Shown here: one piece after another, positions 12,710-25,412 of the stretch
Layout of the letters: the number at the start of each line of letters is the position of its first letter
Position numbering within the stretch: the first letter of the stretch is position 1
From: Vigna angularis
Taxonomy: Eukaryota > Streptophyta > Magnoliopsida > Fabales > Fabaceae
Assembly: GCF_016808095.1 (NCBI RefSeq)
Contig: NC_068976.1
Span: forward strand, 20,306,371 to 20,370,370
DNA: 64,000 bases
Reading direction: 5' to 3'
Notes under the pieces: generated by a model
What the model saw: the letters and a program-made list of their open reading frames with translations, nothing else
Database searches by the model: none
What the model was told of the DNA's origin: nothing
Translations under genes and position numbers: made by a program

Positions 12710-14896
12710 TCAGTTTCTCTTCTTCCTGGCTTTGGTAGTCTTGGAACCTGTTTTCTTTTTTGATTTATTGAATACGGTTCCACTCTCCTGAAAGTGTCAA
12801 AGGCATTTAGTCATTTAATGCTACCATAACCAAAAGGATAACAACCACAGAATGGTATGCAAGTAGACGCACCTTCCGATATTGTACATAAGCACTCCGG
12901 CCTGTCAACTCCTGCCCACTTTTGTTGACATACACCTGCAGCAGGAAAAAAAGAATCAGGTCCTGATAGATGATACAATGTGACAAAATAGGTTAGGTGG
13001 GATACCTAATATGCATATCAGATCATGCAGCAAAGCAAGATATAAATCTTCAGTAACATCATGTATGAGCTCTTAGCAGTTCAATTTACACAACACTAGA
13101 TAACAGCCCACATCTTCTAATGACTATTGTCTAACATGAGAATCGTAAGTAAATTTAACCAGTTAATGCTTAATATCATTAAACTAATTTTTTAGCATTT
13201 TCGCATACCTTTCTTCCTTCTGGAGATGTATACCAATGACCGGCAGATTGACCACTTGCTTGGACCCGTCTTTTGCCAGCATCCTTTGGCGAACTGGCAC
13301 AGCTCCTAGGTTCCACCCAATCCCCAGAAGCACGTGATTGGTTTGCAGGGCTTGATTTGTTACCTTTACCTTTTGAGACACTATTCTTAGTGCTATTCCT
13401 CTTTGTTGCTTTCTTTCTAGAAGATTCCCCATGGCTAAATGGAGAAACAATTTTGGGATCCACCCAGCCTTCAGAAGTATTGAAAGATCCCTCAAATACC
13501 AAATTACTGGATGTGTTTTTCCCCCTTGTTGAGCCGTTTACACAAGCATTTTGAACCCCCTGCGTGTTTGAAGCTCTTCCATTGCCAAATTGTCCCCTAA
13601 AATAAAAATACACCAAAAACAATATGTAATACAAAACGACAACCATTGTCTTTTTAAATCACTACCAGTGATTAATTAAAAACGAGCACGAGCTATGACT
13701 TACATGTAATCAATGTGTGAGGTATTAGGTTGCTGATTCACTCTGTTTATGGCACCTAATGGATTGAAATTCCGAAAGCGAGTGTGAACTAACTGCTGAA
13801 TTCTCGGATCCTCATGGAAAAAGTACTTATGAGCAGGATAAACTAGGTCCACAGATTCCCATTGTTGTTGATTCCTTTGACAGCTAGAACTAACCCCAGG
13901 ATACCTCTCATTGTGACTTTCATTCACATCACCCCGGACTTCCTTGCACTTGTTAGAACGAAAGTACTCTTCACACAGCTCATTAAAAGCTGGTGTTGGC
14001 ACAGAAACATTCTTCACTGGCGAAAAATCCTTCCATAGAGAATCGTTTCTATTCTTATCAAAATATGCTTTCTTGTTTTTTTCTAAATGATTGTTAAAGT
14101 AAACTTTATTATCCCCGCCAACATCAACATCTGAATCGGAATCAATTAGTCGAAACTCAGGAACAGAATCATTTTTTAGGGGCGAAAAATCCTTCCAAAG
14201 ATCCACATTTTTGTTGTCATCAAAAGATAATTTCTTATCTTGTTTTAAATTGTCGTTAGGGTTAACATTATTGGCGCCACCACCAACATCCACGTCGGAA
14301 TCATCGGAATCAATTAACTGAAACCTACGGAGAGGACTAGTCGTTAACTTGGGAAACATCAAGCCACTCTTCCCTGTTTCTAACCTAGAAGAAGCAGGAA
14401 CATCATCCGAATGTTCCTTTCTTTTCCCATCTCTGGAAGAGTTACTACAATGATGAGGGGTTAAACTGAAAACTCTACTACCATTCAACGAAATTTTTGA
14501 GCTGCTACACACGGAACGATTCGATGCCGATAGAAGCGTATGAACTGATGATAGATATTACAGCAAAACAAAAAATAACCAATTTAGAACGAAAAAGAGT
14601 ATATTATATTATTTAAAATTGAGAAGCGGAGAGAGAAAAAAAAGGTTTTAGCTGACCTTACCTTGATCGGGATCTTCCTGCGAGGAGAACTCCTCGATAT
14701 CGTCATCCACGTCGGCGTCGAGGGACGGCGAAGGTGGTCCGCGGCGGATGCGTTTGAGAAGGGGGCGCGGCGGGTCGGCTCGAGTGTCGAGTTCGGAGTC
14801 GGAGACATGGGCGGTCGGAGAAGGAGGTGGATTGAATGGGGAATGCGGGGGCGTGTCGAGACCTAGGGAAAATGAGGGCACTTCGGAGTTGGCCAT
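12710..14896 (-). CDS. Uncharacterised plant protein with a duplicated acidic module and conserved basic C-terminus
   Basis: I do not recognise a named family. Exons 14896-14662, 14544-13704, 13596-13209, 12935-12873 and 12787-12710 give one frame of 534 aa. The N-terminus is proline-rich (DTPPHSPFNPPPSP) and followed by a basic patch (LLKRIRRGP). The middle contains two copies of a roughly 50-residue module: F-Q/R-LIDSD...SDVDVGG, then a charged spacer, then LWKDFSP-L/V-KN-x-SVP. The last 60 or so residues look most constrained: GHWYTSPEGRKVYVNKSGQ, then ELTGRSAYVQYRKESG, then a lysine/arginine tail (KKKTGSKTTKARKKRN) that resembles a nuclear localisation signal. The start at 14896 is the first ATG of the 5' exon. 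Acidic patches plus a basic tail suggest a nuclear or chromatin-associated protein, but this is only composition. The gene model is strong; function is unknown. Confidence 0.83.
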
Positions 14897-15298
14897 GGAA
14901 ATTAGAAGGGAAATTGAGAACGACAGAGAGAAATAGAAAGGGAATGGATTTTAGATTGAAGTAAATCAGGGTTTGTGGATTCGAATTTGGGGAAAAATGG
15001 AGGGAATTGAAATTTCTTGCTGGCACGAGTGAACGATGAAGTGTGGCGAATATTCTCTTACAATGCCTCTCAACTTTTTCCTTTTCTGCATGTTTAAATT
15101 TAGTTATTTTTAGTCTCTTGGTTTTTATTTACAATAAGCTCTTTTTATTCACATTTCGTTGAATATATAAGTTATCATAATTACCTTGATTTATGTAATC
15201 AATTATTTTAATTGTCTACTTTAAAGTAATCTAATTACAAATTATCCTGAAATTCAAAGTATATATATACAATGTACTAATTGCAGAATGATTGCAAA

Positions 15299-16495
15299 TT
15301 TAGAAAAAGGTTTAAACTATCCTTTAGTCTTCATTTTTGTATGAAAATCTCAGTTATGTCTTTATTTTTTTCATCTGTCTCAATTGGGTCATATATTTTG
15401 TAAAAATGAACACATTTTGCCCTAACCGTTAACTGGTCTCAAATGGCGTTAAATTAAGGTCACGTGGTGCAGAGAGAATGGATTGATGTGGGTTCCTCAT
15501 TTACGTGCAGAGAGAATGTATTGAAATCTCTAAAGTGAATATCCTTAAAGTCACATCACCATATTTTCTCTTCAATTTTTTATATTAAGATAATATATTA
15601 ATTTAATTAATAATCTAATTTAATCATGCTCACTAGTCATTATTTTAAACTAAATTATTATAAATTTAGTTTCTTAATTTTAAATTTTTTATAAAAATAT
15701 GTGTATTTTAATTGAATATTAATATACAAAATTGTTATATTATATCAAATTATTATATAAAAATAATAATTTATTTAATATTTTTAGATGACTATTTGAG
15801 AGAAAACATTTCTTTTTAAACTAAAATATGTTTATTATATTTTTTAAAAAATTATTATATTTTTTTAAAAATTATTTTATTTTTAAATTTAAATAAATTT
15901 AATATATATTATATTTTTAACTTTCCAAAGTAATAAAATTATATATCTAATGATTACAATAAAAAATTATTTTAAATAGTTTTTTATAAAAATTAATATT
16001 TATGTATTTATATTTAAAGAAAAAAAGATAATATTAAAATATTATGTAAAACTTGAAAATTAAAATATTAAATAAAAATTATCAAATAAATAAAATAAAT
16101 AATTAAAAATAAACTAATTTAATTCTGAAGAATAACTGTGTTCTAACCCACTGTAAGTGGTGAAACTTAAAAAAAAAGTCTTCTACAAAGTAAATAAAAA
16201 ATAAATAAAACTTGATTTTAAAATTATTAAATAAAAAAAATAAATAATGTCATATCACCACTATTTATTTGATCAAAACACTCCAGTAAATAATGTCACA
16301 TCACACATCAACACATTCTCTCTACACCATGCGGCCTTAATTTAACGCCGTCTGAGACCAGTTAACGGTTAGGATAAAATGTGTTCATTTTTACAAAAAA
16401 ATATGATCCAATTAAGATAGATGAAAAAATGAGGATCGAACTGAGATTTTCATACAAAAATAAGGACTAAGGGAGAGTTTAAACCTTTAAAAAAA
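15299..16495. mobile_element. Non-autonomous MULE-like DNA transposon with long terminal inverted repeats
   Basis: The left end (15309, GGTTTAAACT...) and right end (...AGTTTAAACC, 16485) are inverted copies of each other over about 175-190 bases, with scattered mismatches. Shared blocks include TTTTTGTATGAAAATCTCAG, AAAAATGAACACATTTT and AACCGTTAACTGGTCTCA. Flanking 10-mers TTTAGAAAAA (15299-15308) and TTTAAAAAAA (16486-16495) differ at one base and may be the target-site duplication, a length typical of Mutator-like elements. The 800-base interior is AT-rich with no transposase reading frame, so it would need a helper. A foldback-type element is the main alternative. It lies between two minus-strand genes, in the 5' flank of the unknown gene. 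Confidence 0.75.
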
Positions 16496-17588
16496 TATGA
16501 TATCCTAAGGAAACAGTTTGATTAATAAACACTGTCCTTAAGCATTACTCATCATTCACCAAACAATGAATAAATGCTATCCTTATTATGCATCAAACAG
16601 AAAGCTAAACATTTTAAAATTTCTAATTTATATGAGAGTAAAAGGAGGAAAAAAAAGATAATCGTGCCCTTTTCAACCTATGATAGAAAAATCTATTTTT
16701 GTAGTTACATGCCTATCTAAATATATTTTCTAAAACCAAACTAAATAACTAAATCAATAATTTAATTTTTATATATTGATTGCATGTTTGTATAACATTT
16801 TATGTTCTTTGTGTCCAAATGTTTTACTTACAAAATTTCTTAATAACATTTTATGTTCTCTGTCCACAAAAGATATAAAGTTTTTTTTTCGTGTACTCCC
16901 ATAACATATGTTAAAACGTTCCATGAGTCAGAATTTATTTCAACAACTATAATCAGCAAACAAAAGAAAAACAATGCTGATTTCAATTTCATTGCTTTTC
17001 ATTAGATATACTTGAAGGGAACTAATTATCAAAGTCAGCAAAAAAGAAGACGGGCAGAAAGCGAGATAAATGTCGCAGAACAAGTATGAAGTTATATTTT
17101 TCTGTCCCAGAACCTACTAAAATACAATCTACAACAATACTATGCGACATCAATGATAGAAAATAAAAATCTGAAGTAGATAATACTATCATCTATACTT
17201 TATGACAATGTTTTTTCCCTTCACATTTGTCCTCTGACTAGAATTGATACAAGTACAACACAAGCTTACATGTTTCTCATAATTTTTCTCAAGACCCTAC
17301 CTAAAGAAGTAAGGCTAGTAATCCCATATTACAGAGTGAAGGTTTTGCCCAGATATCTCAGGGTATGAGGCATTTGGCACAAGAGGGTGAAAAGGGTATC
17401 TGCTTAAAGCTTAATATGAATGATGATGAAGAACTGAAATAAGAACTAATACGAGGCAGAAAATGTGCAACTATTCATGACCCCTCAGCACTTTTGAGCA
17501 GATTTTCCGTGAGCAGCATATATATGTACCTTCACAATCATTTATCAGTTATCCAGGTTGCCAATCTGTGCAATGCCGATGCCCTTAA
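16496..17588. other. Spacer and probable 3' UTR of the coiled-coil gene
   Basis: The part next to 17589 (about 17100-17588) is less AT-biased and probably 3' UTR of the minus-strand gene. The rest is AT-rich. No gene is seen. Confidence 0.5.
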
Positions 17589-20500
17589 CTAAATCTTCTG
17601 TTTAAGAACATGGCGCAACTGAACCTTCTGGCTTTCCATTCTAGCCTCCAAAAGTCTGGCTTTCAAACTATTCTTCTGTGCACCGCGAGGAATGCATCCT
17701 TTCATACCACCTTTATGTGCATGTGGACTTCCCGACTCAGGACTCAACTGGTATAGAAGGTCTTGGGGGCTCAATCCACCTTTACCTGATCCATGATCAG
17801 GGGACATTATGACCCCATTAGATAACCTTCCATTTGAAAGCTTTCCATTCATTTCCTCTAGAGAGATTATCTTGTAATTATCCCCGTTGTTTGGGTATGA
17901 CCTCCAAAGCCTTGTTATGGATGATACCTTCTTTGACTGCTTAGTAGGTATAGAGCACACTTCACTTATTTCAGTTATTGGTGTCTCCTCACCAGCAGTT
18001 TCTTCCCATTCAAGTACACTTCTCCCTGAGACATTACTCTCTCGATGATTCCTGTTCAAAGATAGGGTACTCCCTTCTGGTGAATAACTCGAGCCTTGAT
18101 CGTCAACATGGCTCACAGTTTCCCATCCACTTTCATCTCCATCTAGATCCCCGTTATCATCCACAAATACATCAGAACGCCTCTGAATGCCATCCTTAGT
18201 TATTGCATTGGCTTCAGGACTCACAATGTGAATATTCGAGGCATGACTAGTAGAACTGTGAGAAGCACGTGGTTCAATCTCCCTCTCATTTGTTTCACCA
18301 AAATTTGCTTCTTCAAAAATAGCAAAAATGTCATCAGAGTTTGGGGGTTCGTATGAAAATCCCTTGATGTCTTGAATGTTCATCGCAGCTGCAGCCTGCT
18401 GAAGAGACTGTGCCTCTCTCAGCTCTGTTGTTATCGGATCTGCACTTCTTGATTTGATAAAACTTTCCAAATCTGAAACAAGTTTATTCATCTGTGAATA
18501 CTTCTCTTCAAGAGCAACTTTTGCATCTATCAACTTCATTTGAACACGTTCTTCACGCCATACTTCCGCCATCTGTAACATCTTCCTCTCTTCTTCCACT
18601 TCTTCCCTATGTTTCAAAGATTCCCTCTTCAATGCTTCAACTTCAGCCTTGTCTTCTCCAATTTCCTTGGCAAGCTCATCACATACTTCCTCAATCAATT
18701 CTCTGGCCTTCCTTTCCTTGTCATAATCTTGCATGTAGCGCTTTGCAGAGAGTTTGGCATCGGCCAACTCATTTACCAACCTTGAATTGACAATTTCAAT
18801 CCGCTGGCGATTTTTTCTTTCTCTACTCAACTCTGATTTAATGTCATCGATGTATGCATGGATTTTCTCATGCTCTCTGCTCCTCCATTGCGCCCTTTCC
18901 TCACTGACTTTCTTCAGGAAATGTTCAAGCTTCTTTTTGGAGGATCGATGCTCGGTCTCAAGCTCCTGAATTCGTGCCCGAGCCTGCTCTAGTTCAGCTC
19001 CGAGGGCAGATACCATAGATACTGCACTTGCCTTTTGGTCAAGAAGTTTCATGTGTCTGTAGATATGATGTGCCTCTTCATCTGACGTTTTTAAACATAG
19101 AGGATCCCATTTTGTTGCACCCTCCCTTTCAGTGTTGGAAAACTGGAAAGGTTCAGGCTGAATAGCACAAAGTAGGTTTAATATTAGCACCTTAACTATT
19201 TGCTCTTTCACTTTAATAAGTAAAAGCATAACACTTTGAAACTCATTGCTCATTTAGAATGTAGAGGCTAATTACAACGAGTATGTCTACATGAAAAAAT
19301 TGTAGTCTAAGTCATTTCTACGCAGATCTATACTTCTATACATAGCATGGATCAATGCAATAATCAGCCTTATTTGTTAATTCCCGAGTTGCCATCAAAT
19401 AAGCCATTTTTCTATAGAGCAGGTACAGGGTCCAGTTTTAACTTGAGTTATTACATGTATATGACATTCACTCAAAAATCTTCGATTGCAAAGACTGAAG
19501 AGCTGTAAAACATCTAATGGTAATATTATATTCTAGAAATAAGAAAATTCATACCTCACAGAAGTGTCCATTCTTTGCCCTAAATATGGAACGGGGACTT
19601 TGCAATGGATTCTTCTTCAGATCGAATTCATGGATCATGCCATTTGGATGACCAAGGAACCGGTGCCTTGCGTGGCCATTTCCATGCTGTAGATAAGTGA
19701 CATCACATCAGTAATGAGAAACGGAAACCTATCAAATTAAAATTGCAAAGCAGCTAATTGATCCACAAATGAAGACAATAATAGAGTACATGGAAGATAA
19801 TCAGTTCTCTAATTCAACTGCAATGCACAGATAACAAATAACCGAATCTCGTATATAATGAATATCCAATAGCAGTCCAAACTTACTTCCAAACAAGCAT
19901 AAAAGAATACGACTTTGTAAAACCAATAATATTAACACGGCAGAAACAGCATTTTGTTTCACATTCTGTCAAACAAGACCCGATATTAATGCAGTCTGGA
20001 TGGCGATGATTTAATCAAGCAAAAATGGACAAAGAATCAATCCTTCCACCGAGCACATTTTTTGGGTCCGGGAAATAAATCTTGAAAACAACTACAACAG
20101 AACGTCAACTATTTACACTGACAAACCCTCCTCGAATCAATTCTCAAATAACCCTTCACAATCAACCAACAGCAAAATCATCATACAAAAATACTTCCCA
20201 ACAATAAACTATAATTCTTTTCTCTCCACGAGGGAGGGCCTACCATAAAGTAGATGGAATAACCTAATAGCCTATAGCTGCAAAATCAATTTTAAATCAG
20301 AAACCGCAAAAAAGCATGCAAGATGAAACAAAACTCACACGGGAACGAAAAAAAACAAGGGATCTCAACGCAAACAAGAGAAAAACTAAGAACGTAAGGG
20401 TAATCGACGGAGATCCCACATTGACCGTTACATGGAAAATATAGTGTACATACGAGGGAAACAATAGTTTTTGCCGTTAAGTAAGCCTTAGTGTAGAAAC

Positions 20501-20886
20501 TCAAGTTCTACCTTATGTTCCAACCCCTTCCGGCCATCACCCGAGACAGTCTCCGGCAGATGCAACCGCCAAAGCCCGGCGGCTAGTCTCCGCGCCGACA
20601 CGGCAACCTCCGTTTGCTTTTTGGCGCTCCGGCACGTTCTCCGACGAGACCCCGACAAAGAAGACTTCTGGTCCTCTTCGAGTGGATCCTCATGGATCTT
20701 CCACTTCAACAGAGGGGTTTCAGGTCTGCTCCGTTTTCCACCGTGTCTCCTCAACCGTGTCCCCGGAGTTCTCGGTTTCCGCCGCTGGAAAGGCCGCGCC
20801 GGTTCAAGATCCCAGTCCGGCGAAGGGTTGCTCACGCCCCTCGAAGAAATGCCCGCCGGGAAAGTCGCCTTGCCGGAATACTTCAT
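17589..20886 (-). CDS. Coiled-coil protein, At5g41620 / USO1-like family
   Basis: Function is not established for the family; the 'intracellular transport protein USO1-like' label reflects only its coiled coil. Exons 20886-20512, 19686-19555 and 19157-17589, all phase 0, give 691 aa. The N-terminal exon is GC-rich and strongly basic (RRKPRTPGTRLRRHGGKRSRPETPLLKWKI split over short blocks) and contains SARRLAAGLWRLHL, a signature I recall from this family. A long coiled coil spans about residues 200-430 (AELEQARARIQELE, ERKARELIEEVCDELAKEIG). The C-terminal third is Ser/acidic-rich and ends in a conserved-looking RGAQKNSLKARLLEARMESQ segment. The start is the first ATG of the GC-rich exon. A CT-rich leader on the coding strand lies upstream (21000-21110). 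Gene model strong; role unknown. Confidence 0.88.
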
Positions 20887-20995
20887 CGTCGCCGGCGAGT
20901 CTCAGCCATCAGAGTTACCTACTAAATATATGCTAATACTCGCCGCCTTGCGAAAATGAAACAATGACTGCTCCAAAAAGAGAAAATGAAAACAG

Positions 20996-21110
20996 TGTGA
21001 GAGAGAGAGAGATAGAATCTGTGTGTTGTTGAAGTAATGAAGTTCGTGAAATGTTTGTATGAGAGAGAGAGCACACGAGGAAAGTACAGAAGAGAGAGAG
21101 TGATGAAGAT
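20996..21110 (-). promoter_or_regulatory. CT-repeat leader/promoter region of the coiled-coil gene
   Basis: Three GA-type microsatellite patches on the plus strand (near 21000, 21061 and 21092) read as CT repeats on the coding strand, upstream of the start at 20886. Pyrimidine tracts like this are common in plant 5' leaders. The exact transcription start is not visible. Confidence 0.45.
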
Positions 21111-24100
21111 AGAGAGTTTCACTGTTTCAAAGATTTTGCTGAGAAAAGGACGAACGAACACAGTGATAATACAAATACATATACGAGAGAGGTGTATATC
21201 GTGCCGTATGCTTATACGGTCAACGTATTTATTATCACGATGACGCGCGTGAAATCTTTATACGGTGTCGTATGGTCCTACTTTGATTTGTAAGCTGCTA
21301 TGCTTGTTATGGTTGCTGGTGGAAGAGACGTTGTGATTTGAATGATCATGGATGGTGGGGTTTTTATTTTTTATTCATTCTGTTTTTAAGAAGTTCAAAT
21401 TATTAATTTATATATGGAAATCATTTTTCAATTTCCAATTTAAATCGATTGGTTCTTTTTGAAAAATTTAACTTTATATTACTTTAAAAAATAATTGTAA
21501 GGATTTTAGTGATTTTGAAACCCCGCTCCGTCTCTTGTAAAATTTTCTGAAACGATATATTCCAATTTACTAAAAAAGGAAAATTGTTAAAGTTTTCTGC
21601 TATGATTTTTTTAATTGGATAATTTATTCATGGTACAATGTATATGTTTTTTATGTAATAGTCTACTTAAGATATTATTTAAAACAAATCTAATATATGC
21701 TACCTAAATTAATCACTTAATAAAACTTGATTTTACCGTTTTCTTTAGATAATTTGCTGATTTAATTGTGTATTTCTTTTAATCTTGTGTCATTTGATTA
21801 TTATTATTATTATTATTATGCACAGCATTAAGAAAATCTAGAAATTTCAAATTCACAAAGGTCAAAGTCTTCAAAATAATATAACAACAATAAAATCTTT
21901 TAACTACAACGAATAATCGTATTAAATACAGATGATAATAATATCAGATGAAATCTCACTGACTTAATTTATTAGAAGAATAAAAATGTATAAAGGAACA
22001 GTAAGATAAAATAAAATAAAAAATCAAATGCGAAAATTCTACAGTTAGTAGTACTTGGTAAAGGTATAATGTATAATTAAGGAACCAATCAAGCATTTAT
22101 ATAAACCTCCTTAATTATGGTCAAATCAGGAAGGAAAAAAAAACTTTGAATCAGTGAAATTAAAAGCAACAAATACAAAATTTTAATCGATAAACCCTAC
22201 CACATTGATTATTTTATTTTTCCTGCAATATTAAAAATTGAAATGAAAACATATTTTAACACAATTTTTTTATTAACATTTTAATATAACTGATTTATTA
22301 TTTATTTATTATTATGTTAACGTCTTTAAAAAACAAACGTTTCATTGTGAAATAATTGTGAAACCAATAAAATAGAAGAGTTTTCAGACCTAATTGTTGG
22401 AAAATTAGGGTACAATTTGGCATGGCGTGATGAGCTGAAACCAAAGCTTGGCACGCGCGAGGAACGGAGAGTGTAACCCACGCGTTGCTTTGGTTTCTCA
22501 GAAAAGGTAGTGGCGTCACTGTCTCATCTATTTGTTGCTTCCACAGTTCATTGTCTTCTCCGTTCACCCTACCTCAAAAGGCATCCGAGGGAGACCCCAC
22601 GTGGCAATCTCAGAAGCTGCCACGTCGACAAATGCAAAACGTGCGTTTCATATTAAAATACGCACTCACATGGCTTCAAATTATTGCTAATTTTAATAAC
22701 CAATAATTAATGTAATTAATTAAAACTTCATTTTTATGACTACGATAACTTTAATGTAGAACTAGATCTATCTGAATAGCTTATTAAAATTCTTAGACCA
22801 AGATTATCTTTGTTTTTTATTTTCAGCATAGTATAAAAGTTTAATAGAAATTAACGTTTAGATTAAAGATAATTTAATATGTTTTCAATATGTTACATTG
22901 TTTAAAAGTTACTATTAGAGAAAATTTAAATAATTTAGGTTTTCAAGGTCAAATATAACATAGGAAACAAACATGGTGAAGAAACTCCTAGAATCCCTCA
23001 CGTTAGACACGGCCATCATAAGTAGGAAAAGGTTATCTCAGACATCATTATAACATCTTCTAGACTTTTTATTTTTTAATTTTCTAATTCTTCAGTAAAT
23101 TAAAATAAAGAAACATACTGGTGGCAAGTTTGGAGACAAATTTAAAATATTGGTTTTAGTTAAAAATGGTATTTGAAATGAATGTCCTATTAATGAATCT
23201 GTAATAGGTAAAATATTGATGAAATATTTATTTAAGACCATAATTGAGTTTTTTTATCAGTAATAAAAAAATACGTTAATTAAAAATATTTAGAGTGTTT
23301 CAATCCTTTTATATATAAAAAAAATCCAATTGTTTTATAAAAAGTTCGAGAAAAAAGTTCAAACACTAAAAATACATACAGAAGTTTGGATAAAAAAATA
23401 AATAACAGATAAATACACGATAAACAACAGATTTTATTTTCTATATTGTTAAACCAGTATCTCATTTGGCTTTTTCTTCTTCTATTTTACACTTTATTTT
23501 TGCAGTTATATCCTCCAAAAAAAATCACTGAAAATCACCACTACGATGAAGAAGAAATACTCTAACACTGTTTACTAAATAGTATGAGATAAAGTTTACT
23601 GCATGTATCTACAGTGATTTGGAAGTTTTGTTGAAGTTGTTTCCTTTGTATACTTTTGATATCATAATACATTCTTCGTTTCATCATTCCTTTATTGACT
23701 TAAAAGGGTTCAATTATTAGTCTACTTTTGTTATTTTCACATCATAGTATTTAACTTTCTGACGTCCTTTTAGTTTACACAGACATTAATATTTTAACAT
23801 TATTTACGTGTTATTATGTGATTGATGTAAAATTATTTCACAATCAATAATAATAATAATAATCATAAACATTAACCAATTACATGTAAATGATGTTAAA
23901 ATGTTGTCAAAGTATTATTATTTATTTTATAATTAATTAAAAACAAAAATTAGTAAACTGATGTAAATACCATGGTTGAACAGTTATCTTTTTTTTAAGG
24001 ATTGTCTGATCTTTCAAAACATACAATTTGAGTCTTAAATTGTTATATTATTATGAAAATGAAGAATATGATGAAGACGAAGATGCAGTGTGAAGGATAT

Positions 24101-25412
24101 GTTGTCTGCATGCATGGAAAATTGGAAATGACAAGAGGGCACGTTCAGTGGGGACTCGTGTCCATATTGCAATCATCAAATATTCTTTTCGTTATAAACT
24201 GGGATTATAATAATAAATATAAGAAAATGAATAAAAAAACATATGGTAATACAAAGCATTTAGAAAGTTGTTGTACTATTGATGACTGATATATAATTTT
24301 AAGAAAATTGCTGACATTTGTATTTTTTTCAGCTTAGTAATTGTCAAAGTGTGTTGAGTATTCTTCAGTGGATGTTTTTCATACAAACAGACAAAAAATG
24401 AAACTTGTACACATTTTCTTCTTTCTTTATCACCTTTTTCTCAGTTTAAAAGAAAAACAACCTGATAAAACTGCTGCAAGATAAATATATCAAATGTCAT
24501 ACAATGTGTGAACAAAAAATTGGACTTTCATCATGCTAGAGTTTTATTTTAGAAATATATGGATTAAGTTTAAGATTTTCTATTTTGCAATTTTTCAATA
24601 AAATATCTCAAATATTTAACCTTTTTCCCATTAGGAGATAATTTTGTTTGTTGTTATCATAATTAGAAAATGGTACCAACAAAAAGCTTTCTTCTTTTAT
24701 TTGTTTCAGAAATAAAGTTTCATTGTGAGTGTGAAAAAGCAGCACATGTGACAGAGTTAAAGAAAGGAATGGTTTCTGAATTTAATGGAAATGCAAGGTG
24801 CTGGGACAGTTATCTCCTCTTCTGCCCCCCACTTTCTTGTTTTATGTTTTGCTTTCTTTTTGTTTTGTATCTCTGCTTCATTTAAGAGATCAAAATTACA
24901 AGAATATAATAAGTTGTGCGATACTGCTGCATGTGCATCAATAATTAATTACAATTGGACAAGATATTTTGTTAGGTCAGTTTTGTAACCTACCCTATAT
25001 GTTTCCTGTAGTTTCTAGACCACAAATCAATAGGACACATTTCACACTATTCCCTAACCTTCCTCCACAGTACACTTTTCCTTTCTTTTTCATAACATCA
25101 CATCCCAAGGTTGAAGAAAGACTACCTTAGTAATTTCTATAGCTTCAAGAAAGAAATCAATGTATAACTACAATACAGGGATAGCTTCAAGTTATATTAG
25201 GACATCCCTAAAATGCAATACTTCAAAAGCAAAATTATTTCATATATAATAGACATATACAGCTCTACAACAGAATTTATGGCCATGTCCATCTTCAACC
25301 TTCAATATGCACAATATGTGTTACTTGCTAAAAGAAGTTACAAAAACTATGGAATTTCAGCATCTGAAGAACCGTTGTCGTTGATCTTTGGTGGCGATTC
25401 CCTCTTTTACAA
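21111..25412. other. Gene-free spacer
   Basis: No gene supported by family resemblance. The stretch holds two short hairpins (21204-21219 and 21260-21273), an (ATT)n run near 21797, a less AT-rich island at about 22430-22640 with several ACGT cores, and an (AAT)n run near 23846. The last few hundred bases are probably MSRA 3' UTR. Confidence 0.55.

Noticed and set aside
20614..20959. Plus-strand open frames of 84-112 codons
   Set aside because: They are antisense shadows of the GC-rich first exon of the coiled-coil gene, which has family resemblance and correct splice sites on the minus strand.
22298..22567. 89-codon minus-strand open frame in the GC-richer island
   Set aside because: No family resemblance; the C-terminal half runs into AT-rich DNA. 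The island is more likely regulatory or relic.
24670..24885. Short frame with a hydrophobic C-terminus resembling a membrane peptide
   Set aside because: The hydrophobicity comes from a T-rich stretch; no leader, promoter or relatives recognised.
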